From: CAYJAZ01 sp964369165
GTDB lineage: Bacteria; Desulfobacterota; Desulfovibrionia; Desulfovibrionales; Desulfovibrionaceae
Reading direction: 5' to 3'
Assembly (NCBI GenBank): GCA_964369165.1
Contig: CAYJFE010000014.1
Location: 1-39,583, forward strand
Length of the DNA stretch: 39,583 nt
In this document: positions 33,091 through 39,583 of the stretch, one piece after another
Position numbering within the stretch: position 1 is the first letter of the stretch
Layout: each line of letters starts with the position of its first letter
Program-made: the position numbers and the translations under genes
Notes under the pieces: model-generated
Told to the model about the DNA's origin: nothing
Database searches by the model: none
What the model saw: only the letters and a program-made list of their open reading frames with translations

Positions 33091-34095
33091 ATGAGCAATA
33101 TTTTCACAGACACGCATAATAGAGAAGTGCGCTATTTAAGAATTTCAGTCACGGACAGATGCAACCTTTCTTGTATGTATTGTGTAGATGAAAATCTATA
33201 TATTCCGCATGATTCCATTCTTCGTTTTGAAGAAATTGAGCGTTGTATCAAGGTGGCGCATTCTCATGGTATAGACAAAATTCGCTTCACTGGCGGTGAA
33301 CCTTTTGTGCGCAAGGGTTTTGCTGAATTTATGCAAAAAACTTGCGACACCTATCCTGAGCTTGATGTAAGAATAACCACAAATGGCGTATTGCTCAAAC
33401 CCTATCTACAAGCCATAAAAAACAGTAATGTCAAGATAAATCTCTCGCTCGACACCTTTGACAGTGCAAAAGCAAAAGAAATTTCAGGCCGTGATTTTCT
33501 CAGTCAAATTTTAGAAAATATGTACGCACTGATTGATTTAAAAGTACCGCTCAAAATCAATGCCGTTGCCATGAAAAATATAAATTCCAATGAGATGGAG
33601 AAATTTGTCGACTTAGCGCGCAACAATGTTTTAGATGTGCGTTTTATTGAATTTATGCCTATGGGAGTGGATACAATTTGGGAGCAAAAGCTCTATTGGC
33701 CTGCCCTTGAAATAATGGAAGAAGCCAGAAAATTCGCCACTTTGCACGCAATCTCGAAGGATAAAACTGCGCATACGGTTGACACGCACGGCCCAGCGCA
33801 GATGTATTCAATAGAAAATGGGCTTGGCAGATTTGGTATCATCACGCCTATGTCTTCGCACTTTTGCCATTCTTGCAATAGGTTACGCATAACTTCTGAC
33901 GGCAAATTGCGCACCTGCCTTTTTGATGACAGCGAATTTGATTTAGTGCCGATTTTACGTGATAATACAAAGAATGACAAAGACTTATCTTCTTTTATCG
34001 CAAATGCCACAAAAGAAAAGAAAATAGGAGCTGAACTTTTAGCTTTACGCAAAAAGGCTGTCGCTGGAAAGCGCATGGTAACTATTGGAGGCTAA
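33091..34095 (+). CDS. moaA: GTP 3',8-cyclase (molybdenum cofactor biosynthesis)
   Basis: This 334-residue radical SAM enzyme has the N-terminal [4Fe-4S] motif Cys24-x3-Cys28-x2-Cys31 (CNLSCMYC), FTGGEPFVRKG for SAM binding, and a second cluster at Cys259, Cys262 and Cys276 (FCHSCNRLR, LRTCLFD). The chain ends in the Gly-Gly that is conserved and needed in MoaA. The TAA behind that Gly-Gly belongs to a copy of the intergenic repeat. It makes the first molybdopterin intermediate from GTP, relevant for Mo/W enzymes such as formate dehydrogenase. The gene lies 6 bases behind tilS. Confidence 0.96.
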   Translation: MSNIFTDTHNREVRYLRISVTDRCNLSCMYCVDENLYIPHDSILRFEEIERCIKVAHSHGIDKIRFTGGEPFVRKGFAEFMQKTCDTYPELDVRITTNGVLLKPYLQAIKNSNVKINLSLDTFDSAKAKEISGRDFLSQILENMYALIDLKVPLKINAVAMKNINSNEMEKFVDLARNNVLDVRFIEFMPMGVDTIWEQKLYWPALEIMEEARKFATLHAISKDKTAHTVDTHGPAQMYSIENGLGRFGIITPMSSHFCHSCNRLRITSDGKLRTCLFDDSEFDLVPILRDNTKNDKDLSSFIANATKEKKIGAELLALRKKAVAGKRMVTIGG

Positions 34096-34206
34096 CAGCC
34101 AAAATCTATACAATTATGAGAGCATAACGAACAAATCTTTAGCGAACAAGCAAAAACGACGCTTTTTGCGCTGTGAGGATTTTGTGCTAACAGCCAAAAT
34201 CTATAC
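34091..34206. repeat. Two-hairpin intergenic repeat filling the moaA-fliM gap
   Basis: On the minus strand this copy reads like those at 27757 and 27914. Hairpin 1 is GATTTTG/CAAAATC at 34178-34201. Hairpin 2 is GCAAAAA/TTTTTGC at 34150-34169 with loop CGACGC (plus-strand sense). A 21-base end segment (starting GCTAACAGCCAAAATC) occurs twice as a direct repeat, at 34091-34111 and 34186-34206. The first contains the moaA stop and the second ends two bases before the fliM stop. Confidence 0.9.
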
Positions 34207-34208
34207 TA

Positions 34209-35189
34209 TTAGGTATAATTAGGTTCTTCTTCCTTAATAATCTGAAAAGCCTTATTATACTTCACTTTTCCTGGCATGCCCCAATATTTACGCACACCAG
34301 CAACCGTGCAGGGCAAAAGCTCTTCAACGTCAGTATCAAGCACAATAACATCGCCGACTTTAAGGCGCAAAAGCTGATTACCAGTGATTTGCGTGTCGCC
34401 AATCTTTACTTTTAAATCGACAGGGGTTTCTAAAAGTCTTTCTTTTAAACGTGCCACCCAAGTATGGTCGATTTCAAGACGTTCAGTTTGGAAAGAAGCG
34501 TGTAATTTCGAGCGTATAGGTTCGATTGTAGCATAAGGCAAACAGATGACCATTGAGCCAATGGCATTTTCAAGCTCAACTTCAAAGTTGATAATAACAA
34601 CCACGTCAGAAGGCGGAACAATAGCGGCAAACTGCGGATTTATCTCACTTCTTACAAATTCCATTTTAACATCGTGCACAGGCTTCCAAGATTCTTCCAT
34701 ATTTTCTAAAACAATATGCACAACCTTGTCGATAATGGCTTGCTCAATTCTTGTAAATTCACGTCCTTCAACCTTTGGCTGTGCGCCTTGCCCACCAAAA
34801 ACGTTCTCTACAAGGGCAAAAACAAGGCGAGCATCAACCACCACAATGGCATTGCCTCGAAGTGGTTCCATTTTGAAAACATTGATAGAAGTTGGCACAG
34901 GAAGCGAGCGCAAAAAGTCGCCAAACTTAGTCATATCAATAGAAATTGGGTTTAATTCCACTCTTTTACGAATGGTGTTCGTCAAGGCATTTGTGCAAAG
35001 TCTTGCCAATCTATCGTTCACAATCTCCAAAACAGGCATACGCCCACGGATAATACGATCCTGATTGGCTAAGTCAAAGGCAACAATGCCCGAATCGTCC
35101 TCAGGAATGTCAACCTCAGTGTCAATTTCTCCGCCTGAAAGCCCACGGAGGAGAGCATCTACTTCATCTTGTGCCAAAACTTTATTCAT
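34209..35189 (-). CDS. fliM: Flagellar motor switch protein FliM
   Basis: The product has 326 residues from ATG 35189, which follows AAAGGTG; a TTG or GTG further upstream is less likely. The N-terminal CheY-P binding peptide (VLAQDEVDALLRGL) is followed by an acidic linker. The middle CheC-like domain (RIIRGRMPVLEIVNDRLARL, NVFKMEPLRGNAIVVVDARL, FGGQG) and the C-terminal SpoA/FliN-like domain (ETPVDLKVKIGDTQITGNQLL) come next. FliM forms the C-ring and reverses rotation when CheY-P binds. It stands alone here, without fliN next to it. Confidence 0.96.
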   Translation of the reverse strand: MNKVLAQDEVDALLRGLSGGEIDTEVDIPEDDSGIVAFDLANQDRIIRGRMPVLEIVNDRLARLCTNALTNTIRKRVELNPISIDMTKFGDFLRSLPVPTSINVFKMEPLRGNAIVVVDARLVFALVENVFGGQGAQPKVEGREFTRIEQAIIDKVVHIVLENMEESWKPVHDVKMEFVRSEINPQFAAIVPPSDVVVIINFEVELENAIGSMVICLPYATIEPIRSKLHASFQTERLEIDHTWVARLKERLLETPVDLKVKIGDTQITGNQLLRLKVGDVIVLDTDVEELLPCTVAGVRKYWGMPGKVKYNKAFQIIKEEEPNYT

Positions 35190-35220
35190 AATACACCTTT
35201 TACCTTGTACAGCTACCCAC

Positions 35221-35249
35221 AAGTTAATCTTTTTTTCTCATAATGTCAA
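35221..35249 (-). promoter_or_regulatory. Possible fliM promoter
   Basis: On the minus strand TTGACA (35249-35244) is followed after 17 bases by TAACTT (35226-35221), a poor -10. The perfect -35 box and position about 30 bases before the ATG make it plausible but weak. Confidence 0.35.
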
Positions 35250-35363
35250 AAACTCTTATCGTCATATTTCTACTAAATAATAGAGATTCACCTCAGGCTA
35301 ATAGAGAGTGACATAGATAATATTTTCCTTGAAAGAAGAGAGATAATTCGCTATCCTATTCTT

Positions 35364-36998
35364 ATGAAAATATTTTTTGACAAAAAGATGCTGGAAATCA
35401 ATATTCCTCACAATGACCACACAAAGATTTTACCCCTCTTGTGGGAGAATAGTCTTTATAATACCAATGCCTTATGCTCTGGCGTTGGCAAGTGCGGAAA
35501 GTGCAAGATTCTCTATCAATCCACGCCCCCTACGCCAAGCCAAGATGAGATTGAAATTTTGCAGCGTGAAGAAATTGACGCAGGTATACGCCTTTCTTGC
35601 AAGCATAATGCCAAAAACGATGATATCATTAAACTTTTAGAAGAAAATAAAAGTGAAGCTGCAAATTTTAATGAAAGAAAATATTTTACAACAATTGAAG
35701 ATGGAAATAATGCATTCTCCTGCCTTGCTCTTGACTTTGGCACAACTAGCTTAGAATATACACTTTTTTCTGAAAATTCGGTCAAAGGCCATGGCAAATA
35801 CCTAAACCCTATGCAGGGCATTGGTGCAGAAATTATGGCAAGATTACAATTTGCTCTAGAAAATAAGAATACTAAAAATAATGCTGCATTGATCAAAAAT
35901 CGTGTCTGCCTTTGCTTACAAAATATTATCAAAGAAGCTGAAGAACATAATTCTGACATAAAAAAAATTATTTTTTCAGCCAATTCAGCAATGACCTATC
36001 TCTCTTTAGGGCTTGATGCCAAAATTTTAGCAAAAGCCCCCTATAGTCTTGATTATAAAGGCGGCAGCACTTTTAAACTATCGGATATTATTGATGAAAT
36101 TTTTATAAACAACAAAGAGTTAGAAATATATATCCCTCCCCTTCTCGCGCCCTTTATTGGGGCAGACATCAGCGCTGGCCTTTATTTTATAAACAAGAAA
36201 ATAAGACCTCAGTATCCCTATTTCTTTATAGATATGGGTACAAATGCGGAATTTGTTTTGGCTTTATCAGAAGATTCTGGCATTATGGCTTCAGTGCCTC
36301 TTGGGCCAAGCGTTGAGGGAGTGGGCCTGACTTTTGGCACTGTGGCAAAAAATAATGCTATAGTCGATTTCACTCTCACACCCGCCGGCTTGAAAGAAGT
36401 TTTGCTTGACGCAAATTCAGCAAAAAGCACTGATATAAGCGGTATTACAGGAGTTGGCTATCTGCATCTTCTACAAAATTTGTCAAAAATCGGCATTATT
36501 GACAAAGAAGGGCATTTTGATATACAAGCAAGCTTGCCCTTGGCGCGAAAAATTTCTCAATTCATCACTCTTGAAGGCAAAATGCAAGCAGATGCGCTCA
36601 AGCTAGGCAATACGCAATTTCACCTCACTATGCACGATATCGAAAGTATATTAATGGTAAAGGCTGCATTTAGAGCCGCTTTTGAGATTTTGTTTCAAGA
36701 AGCTCAAAAAATCACTCCTCTCATCTATGCGGATATTCAGCAAATCTATATAGCAGGCGCATTTGGAAAACATCTAAAAAAAGAAACACTTACGGACTTA
36801 GGCTTTCTGCCACACGCGCTTTTATCAAAAATTGAACAAGTAGGCAATACATCATTAAAAGGTGCAGAGCTTTTGTGCGACACAGAAAAATGTGACGAAA
36901 TCCAAAAACAATTCAAGGCCTATCACGCAATCGAATTGGCAAATCATAAAGATTTTTCCAAAAATTATATCGAAAATTTTCACTTCAAAACCTTTTAA
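35364..36998 (+). CDS. RACo/RamA-like ASKHA protein with [2Fe-2S] ferredoxin domain (DUF4445)
   Basis: This 544-residue protein has an N-terminal plant-type [2Fe-2S] domain with Cys38, Cys44, Cys47 and Cys79 (CSGVGKCGKC ... LSCKH). A C-terminal ASKHA ATPase domain begins near residue 118 (LALDFGTTSLEYTLFS) and continues with FIDMGTNAEFVLAL, LGPSVEGVGLTFGT and IYIAGAFGKHLKKETL. Such proteins use ATP to drive reduction of cob(II)alamin to cob(I)alamin in corrinoid methyltransferase systems. No corrinoid protein or methyltransferase gene is adjacent, so its client is elsewhere. The Rsm22-like gene follows by 20 bases, suggesting cotranscription. No good ribosome site precedes the ATG. Confidence 0.88.
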   Translation: MKIFFDKKMLEINIPHNDHTKILPLLWENSLYNTNALCSGVGKCGKCKILYQSTPPTPSQDEIEILQREEIDAGIRLSCKHNAKNDDIIKLLEENKSEAANFNERKYFTTIEDGNNAFSCLALDFGTTSLEYTLFSENSVKGHGKYLNPMQGIGAEIMARLQFALENKNTKNNAALIKNRVCLCLQNIIKEAEEHNSDIKKIIFSANSAMTYLSLGLDAKILAKAPYSLDYKGGSTFKLSDIIDEIFINNKELEIYIPPLLAPFIGADISAGLYFINKKIRPQYPYFFIDMGTNAEFVLALSEDSGIMASVPLGPSVEGVGLTFGTVAKNNAIVDFTLTPAGLKEVLLDANSAKSTDISGITGVGYLHLLQNLSKIGIIDKEGHFDIQASLPLARKISQFITLEGKMQADALKLGNTQFHLTMHDIESILMVKAAFRAAFEILFQEAQKITPLIYADIQQIYIAGAFGKHLKKETLTDLGFLPHALLSKIEQVGNTSLKGAELLCDTEKCDEIQKQFKAYHAIELANHKDFSKNYIENFHFKTF

Positions 36999-37018
36999 TT
37001 TCTAATAAAGAGAATACT

Positions 37019-38188
37019 ATGTATAGACAAGACATTCCCTATGATCCGCTTTTTGCAAGACCAAACGATTTCACCCAAAGCGCATTGATTGCTCTTGGCG
37101 AAGTGATTGACGAAGTGCTCAACCAAAATCAAACGCAAAAAAATGAATTAAAATACGCGATCAAAGAGCTTTCTGCCATTCTTACCAATGAAAGAACGGA
37201 GCTTGTAAAGCCTTATTGGACTTCTTCGCGCCTTATTGCTGCCTATACTTCTTTCTTTATGCCTTGGAATTTGGTGCGCCTTACCCAGCTTTTTCCGCAC
37301 CTTGAATTGCCAGAAGTGGACGATAACGACATAGTTGTCGACATAGGTTCAGGCACTTTAACTGCGCTTCTAGCTCTTTTTATCTCGCGCTCCGACTATA
37401 GGGAAAAGAAACTCACAGTAATAGCGACAGACGTAGCTTCAAAGCCTATGGAAATCGGTAAGGAAATATTCTTTGCCCTTGCTACAAAATTAAATATCAA
37501 GGTAAAATGGGATTTGCGCCTTGAAAAAAGAGAAACTGCCCAAGTGGTCAAGGGTAATTCGCTCAAATTAGAAAAAAGTGCGAAACTTCTTATTTCTGCC
37601 AATGTTTTGAATGAATTAGAAACAAAGCAACATATGCAGAAAAAAGAATTGAACGAGTTTTTCCAAGCATACACAAGCAATGTCAGCCAATTTCTTGCTG
37701 ACGATGGTGCCTATTTAGCTGTTGAACCTGGCACACGCCAAGGCGGCAGAATCATCACAGCACTTCGCGCAAATGCCATTGAAAACGAGCTTTTCCCTTA
37801 TGCGCCATGCCCGCATTCAAAAGATTGCTCGCTTGTGACAAATTATAAGCTCAACACTTGGTGCCATATGCAATGCCCAAGCTTTTCGCCTACTTGGCTT
37901 AAAGAGATTTCACGCGCCGCAAAGATGGAGCGTGACGATCTAAACCTTTCTTTTGTGCTTTTACGCCCAAATTATCCAGGAACGTATACAAATGTTGGCA
38001 GGGTTATTTCAAATGCTTTCTTAGTGCCAGAACTTGGCAAAAGCCGCTATTTATGTACAGATAGAGGCATTGCTTTATTGCCAAATTCTGCTTCACTTCC
38101 GCATTCTTGCCTAGTGCCTATTATGCTTTCAAATAAAAGAGATAATAAATCTAATGCTTTTATTGCTCGCGTAAATATTGAATATTAA
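37019..38188 (+). CDS. Rsm22-like small ribosomal subunit methyltransferase
   Basis: This 389-residue protein matches the bacterial Rsm22/mitochondrial METTL17 family. It has a helical N-terminal region (LPEVDD end near 100), a SAM-binding motif I as IVVDIGSGTLTALLAL, and ISANVLNELE. A family-specific metal-binding cluster includes Cys264, His266, Cys270, Cys282 and Cys286 (CPHSKDC ... WCHMQC), preceded by VEPGTRQGGRII. The cluster binds iron-sulfur in mitochondrial relatives. The protein is expected to act in 30S assembly or rRNA methylation, but the bacterial role is not settled. It follows the RACo-like gene in the same direction. Confidence 0.85.
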   Translation: MYRQDIPYDPLFARPNDFTQSALIALGEVIDEVLNQNQTQKNELKYAIKELSAILTNERTELVKPYWTSSRLIAAYTSFFMPWNLVRLTQLFPHLELPEVDDNDIVVDIGSGTLTALLALFISRSDYREKKLTVIATDVASKPMEIGKEIFFALATKLNIKVKWDLRLEKRETAQVVKGNSLKLEKSAKLLISANVLNELETKQHMQKKELNEFFQAYTSNVSQFLADDGAYLAVEPGTRQGGRIITALRANAIENELFPYAPCPHSKDCSLVTNYKLNTWCHMQCPSFSPTWLKEISRAAKMERDDLNLSFVLLRPNYPGTYTNVGRVISNAFLVPELGKSRYLCTDRGIALLPNSASLPHSCLVPIMLSNKRDNKSNAFIARVNIEY

Positions 38189-38351
38189 TTGTTATTAAAT
38201 ATATCTATCTATATAGTATCATCAAAGTATGAATTTTCGCATTATATCAAGAAAGATGAAAGAGCTTTGAAGGAGTTTATCAAAACATAAATGACTGAAA
38301 AAGCTCTTGAAATCTGACGCAGAGAGAATCGAAAAGTCGACTTTGACGACA
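38189..38351. other. Convergent intergenic region
   Basis: This lies between the Rsm22-like and waaA stops. AAGAGCTTT (near 38258) and AAAGCTCTT (near 38301) are inverted repeats, but the loop is about 38 bases. A 12-base palindrome AAAGTCGACTTT lies near 38333. Neither has the form of a normal terminator. Confidence 0.35.
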
Positions 38352-39583
38352 CTATCTAAGCCATTTTTGAAACCAATCTTGAGTGGCTTTTTTTTGTATT
38401 ATTTTATTTTCATTATCAAAATTTTCTAATTCTCTAAGCATGGCTTTATACAAATCATCGGCATTTTGCACTATTTTAACTAAGCCGATTTCACGCAAAT
38501 CTTCACGTAAAATTTTGCCATTATCCTCAAAAACCCAAAGAAAATTCTTCAAATTCTCGCCCACATAGGGTGCAAGACCTGCGGCTAAAGCTTCGAGAAA
38601 ATTTTGCCCTCCAAGAGGAGCGAGCGAACCGCCCACAAAGGCAATATCAGCGCAGGCATACAATTTTTTCAAATAGCCATAAGTATCCCAAACAAAAATT
38701 TTTTGCCCACTCTCAACAAAATTATCCAGCTTCTTTATATCTAAATCATATTCAGAAGCCATAAGAGCATTGTCTAAATTATTCTGCCAAAATTCTCCCC
38801 TTTCTCTATGCTTTGGGCAGATAATAAGGCAGATATCCTGCTCTGCAATTTTTTTTATTATAGGCAATAAAAGCTCTTCCTCTTCTTCACGCACAGAAGC
38901 AAATAACAATACAGGCTTTGGAAAAATTTCTAATACTTCATTGTTTTGTAAAAGCTCACGGGCTTGTTCAAATTTGAGATTTTCTTTTATTTCTATGCTA
39001 TGAGCACTATTTTCATCAAGATTAAAAAGCGAGGCGAAGCGTTTTTTATCAGCTTGTGAAAGAGCGTATACTTTAGTGGGTGGAATTTTTTTAAAAAGCC
39101 ATTTAAAATAAGATAGCGATTTATAGCTTTTTTCTGTCATTCTTGCGTTGACAAAATAAAATGGAATTTCAAGTTTTTTGAGTGCATACAAAAGCCCGAA
39201 CCAGATTTCAGTTTCTAAAATATAACAAGAATGCGGCGAAATTTCTTTGAGAGCCTTATAGATAAGACTTGGCTTATCAAAAGGTGCATAATAGGCATGA
39301 AGAATAATATTTGGGTTTTTCTTGGCAAAATTTTTGAAAGTGTTCACGCCTTCCATTGTCCATGAAAAAGCATAATAGACTTTTGAAGAAGTATCGCTTG
39401 AACTTTCTAATTCCTTTTGAATGAAGGTGCAAGCCAAGAAAGCCTCTCCGCCAGATGCGGCATAAAGAAGAATTTTTTCCACGCTCTCTTTAGACTTTGC
39501 ATAAGGCACACGCAAAAAACGCTCGTCAATGCCATGTTTGAGCCTTTTATGCGACTTCAGAAGTGGCAAAGCCAGTGTCCAAA
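38352..39583 (-). CDS. waaA: 3-deoxy-D-manno-octulosonic acid (Kdo) transferase, 5'-truncated by window edge
   Basis: The frame is open through the right edge: codons for Trp-Thr-Leu-Ala precede the TTG at 39569, as expected behind the N-terminal membrane anchor of WaaA. The gene therefore starts outside the window. About 410 residues are visible. They include YAASGGEAFLA, whose Glu corresponds to the catalytic base of WaaA, and the GT-B donor half (ILFASVREEEEELLLPI, ICPKHRERGEFW, AFVGGSLAPLGGQNFLEALAAGLAPYVG). It transfers Kdo from CMP-Kdo to lipid A precursors on the inner face of the inner membrane and is essential for LPS core assembly. Whether it adds one, two or more Kdo residues cannot be read here. 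Confidence 0.92.
   Translation of the reverse strand, partial: WTLALPLLKSHKRLKHGIDERFLRVPYAKSKESVEKILLYAASGGEAFLACTFIQKELESSSDTSSKVYYAFSWTMEGVNTFKNFAKKNPNIILHAYYAPFDKPSLIYKALKEISPHSCYILETEIWFGLLYALKKLEIPFYFVNARMTEKSYKSLSYFKWLFKKIPPTKVYALSQADKKRFASLFNLDENSAHSIEIKENLKFEQARELLQNNEVLEIFPKPVLLFASVREEEEELLLPIIKKIAEQDICLIICPKHRERGEFWQNNLDNALMASEYDLDIKKLDNFVESGQKIFVWDTYGYLKKLYACADIAFVGGSLAPLGGQNFLEALAAGLAPYVGENLKNFLWVFEDNGKILREDLREIGLVKIVQNADDLYKAMLRELENFDNENKIIQKKATQDWFQKWLR

Noticed and set aside
34546..35064. 172-codon plus-strand frame inside fliM
   Set aside because: It is antisense to a well-conserved FliM with no start signal; the Ser/Thr-rich translation is a shadow.
38255..38345. Possible sixth copy of the two-hairpin repeat or a terminator behind the Rsm22-like gene
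   Set aside because: Only short inverted repeats with a large loop are present and none of the conserved blocks (CTTGTTCGCTAAAG, CCTCAC) occurs.
1..39583. tRNA, rRNA or insertion sequences
   Set aside because: I looked for T-loop motifs, rRNA blocks and transposase motifs by eye and found none; a tRNAscan/Infernal run would be decisive.

Overview
The window is AT-rich bacterial chromosome. It looks like a low-GC member of the Desulfovibrionaceae (Desulfovibrio/Lawsonia-type Deltaproteobacteria, now Desulfobacterota). The clues are a Desulfovibrio-type flavodoxin, a DnaA whose C-terminal signature ends in HSTV, sigma-54 and sigma-28 type promoters beside chemoreceptors, FliM, a Kdo transferase (so LPS is made), an orphan RACo-like corrinoid-protein activator and a DUF362 ferredoxin protein. 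The assignment is inference from gene content. I saw no rRNA, tRNA, CRISPR array, transposase or phage genes.

Layout. (1) 255-7589, plus strand: a tight sugar/surface-glycan operon with an HpcH/HpaI aldolase, a nucleotide-sugar epimerase, a CMP-sugar synthetase-like cytidylyltransferase, a 2-hydroxyacid dehydrogenase, a 1088-residue four-module protein (HAD phosphatase + glycosyltransferase-like + MptE/Maf-like DUF115 + FkbM methyltransferase) and a methyltransferase. (2) 7637-13922, minus strand: a six-gene operon with a KAS III-like ketosynthase, a dedicated acyl carrier protein, a PglD/NeuD-like acyltransferase and three GT2 glycosyltransferases. Together (1) and (2) look like a glycan assembly locus, possibly for flagellin or LPS, with an acyl-modified sugar. 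(3) 14146-19026: two chemoreceptors flanking a small YbjQ-like protein that has a near-perfect sigma-54 promoter. The second receptor has a periplasmic CZB-like (zinc-binding) sensor and a sigma-28-like promoter. (4) 19120-26665: a methyltransferase and ligA (minus), a SulP anion transporter, dnaA with candidate DnaA boxes upstream, a permease remnant and two tiny membrane proteins. (5) 26951-29290: flavodoxin, a 48-residue cysteine-rich peptide, and the DUF362 iron-sulfur protein, whose 3' end is broken by an assembly gap and followed by a tandem duplication. (6) 29459-34095: an overlapping operon of a GT9 glycosyltransferase, a CgeB-like glycosyltransferase, tilS and moaA. (7) 34209-39583: fliM, the RACo-like protein with an Rsm22-like methyltransferase, and the Kdo transferase waaA, which runs off the right edge.

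The most unusual non-coding signal is a dispersed intergenic repeat of about 90 bp. Five copies lie at 17011, 25741, 27757, 27914 and 34091. Each can fold into two hairpins. The flanks are conserved while stem sequences differ between copies in a base-pair-preserving way. Every copy sits directly behind a stop codon. One copy abuts dnaA and fuses into a truncated transporter, one supplies the moaA stop codon, and two lie in a 157-bp tandem duplication behind the DUF362 gene.

The 100-base N run (28097-28196) is flanked by the same 55 bases on both sides. Collapsing them restores one continuous reading frame, so the gap is probably a scaffolding artefact and no sequence need be missing. Several start codons were moved inward from the longest ORF to an ATG with a better ribosome binding site, as noted per gene.
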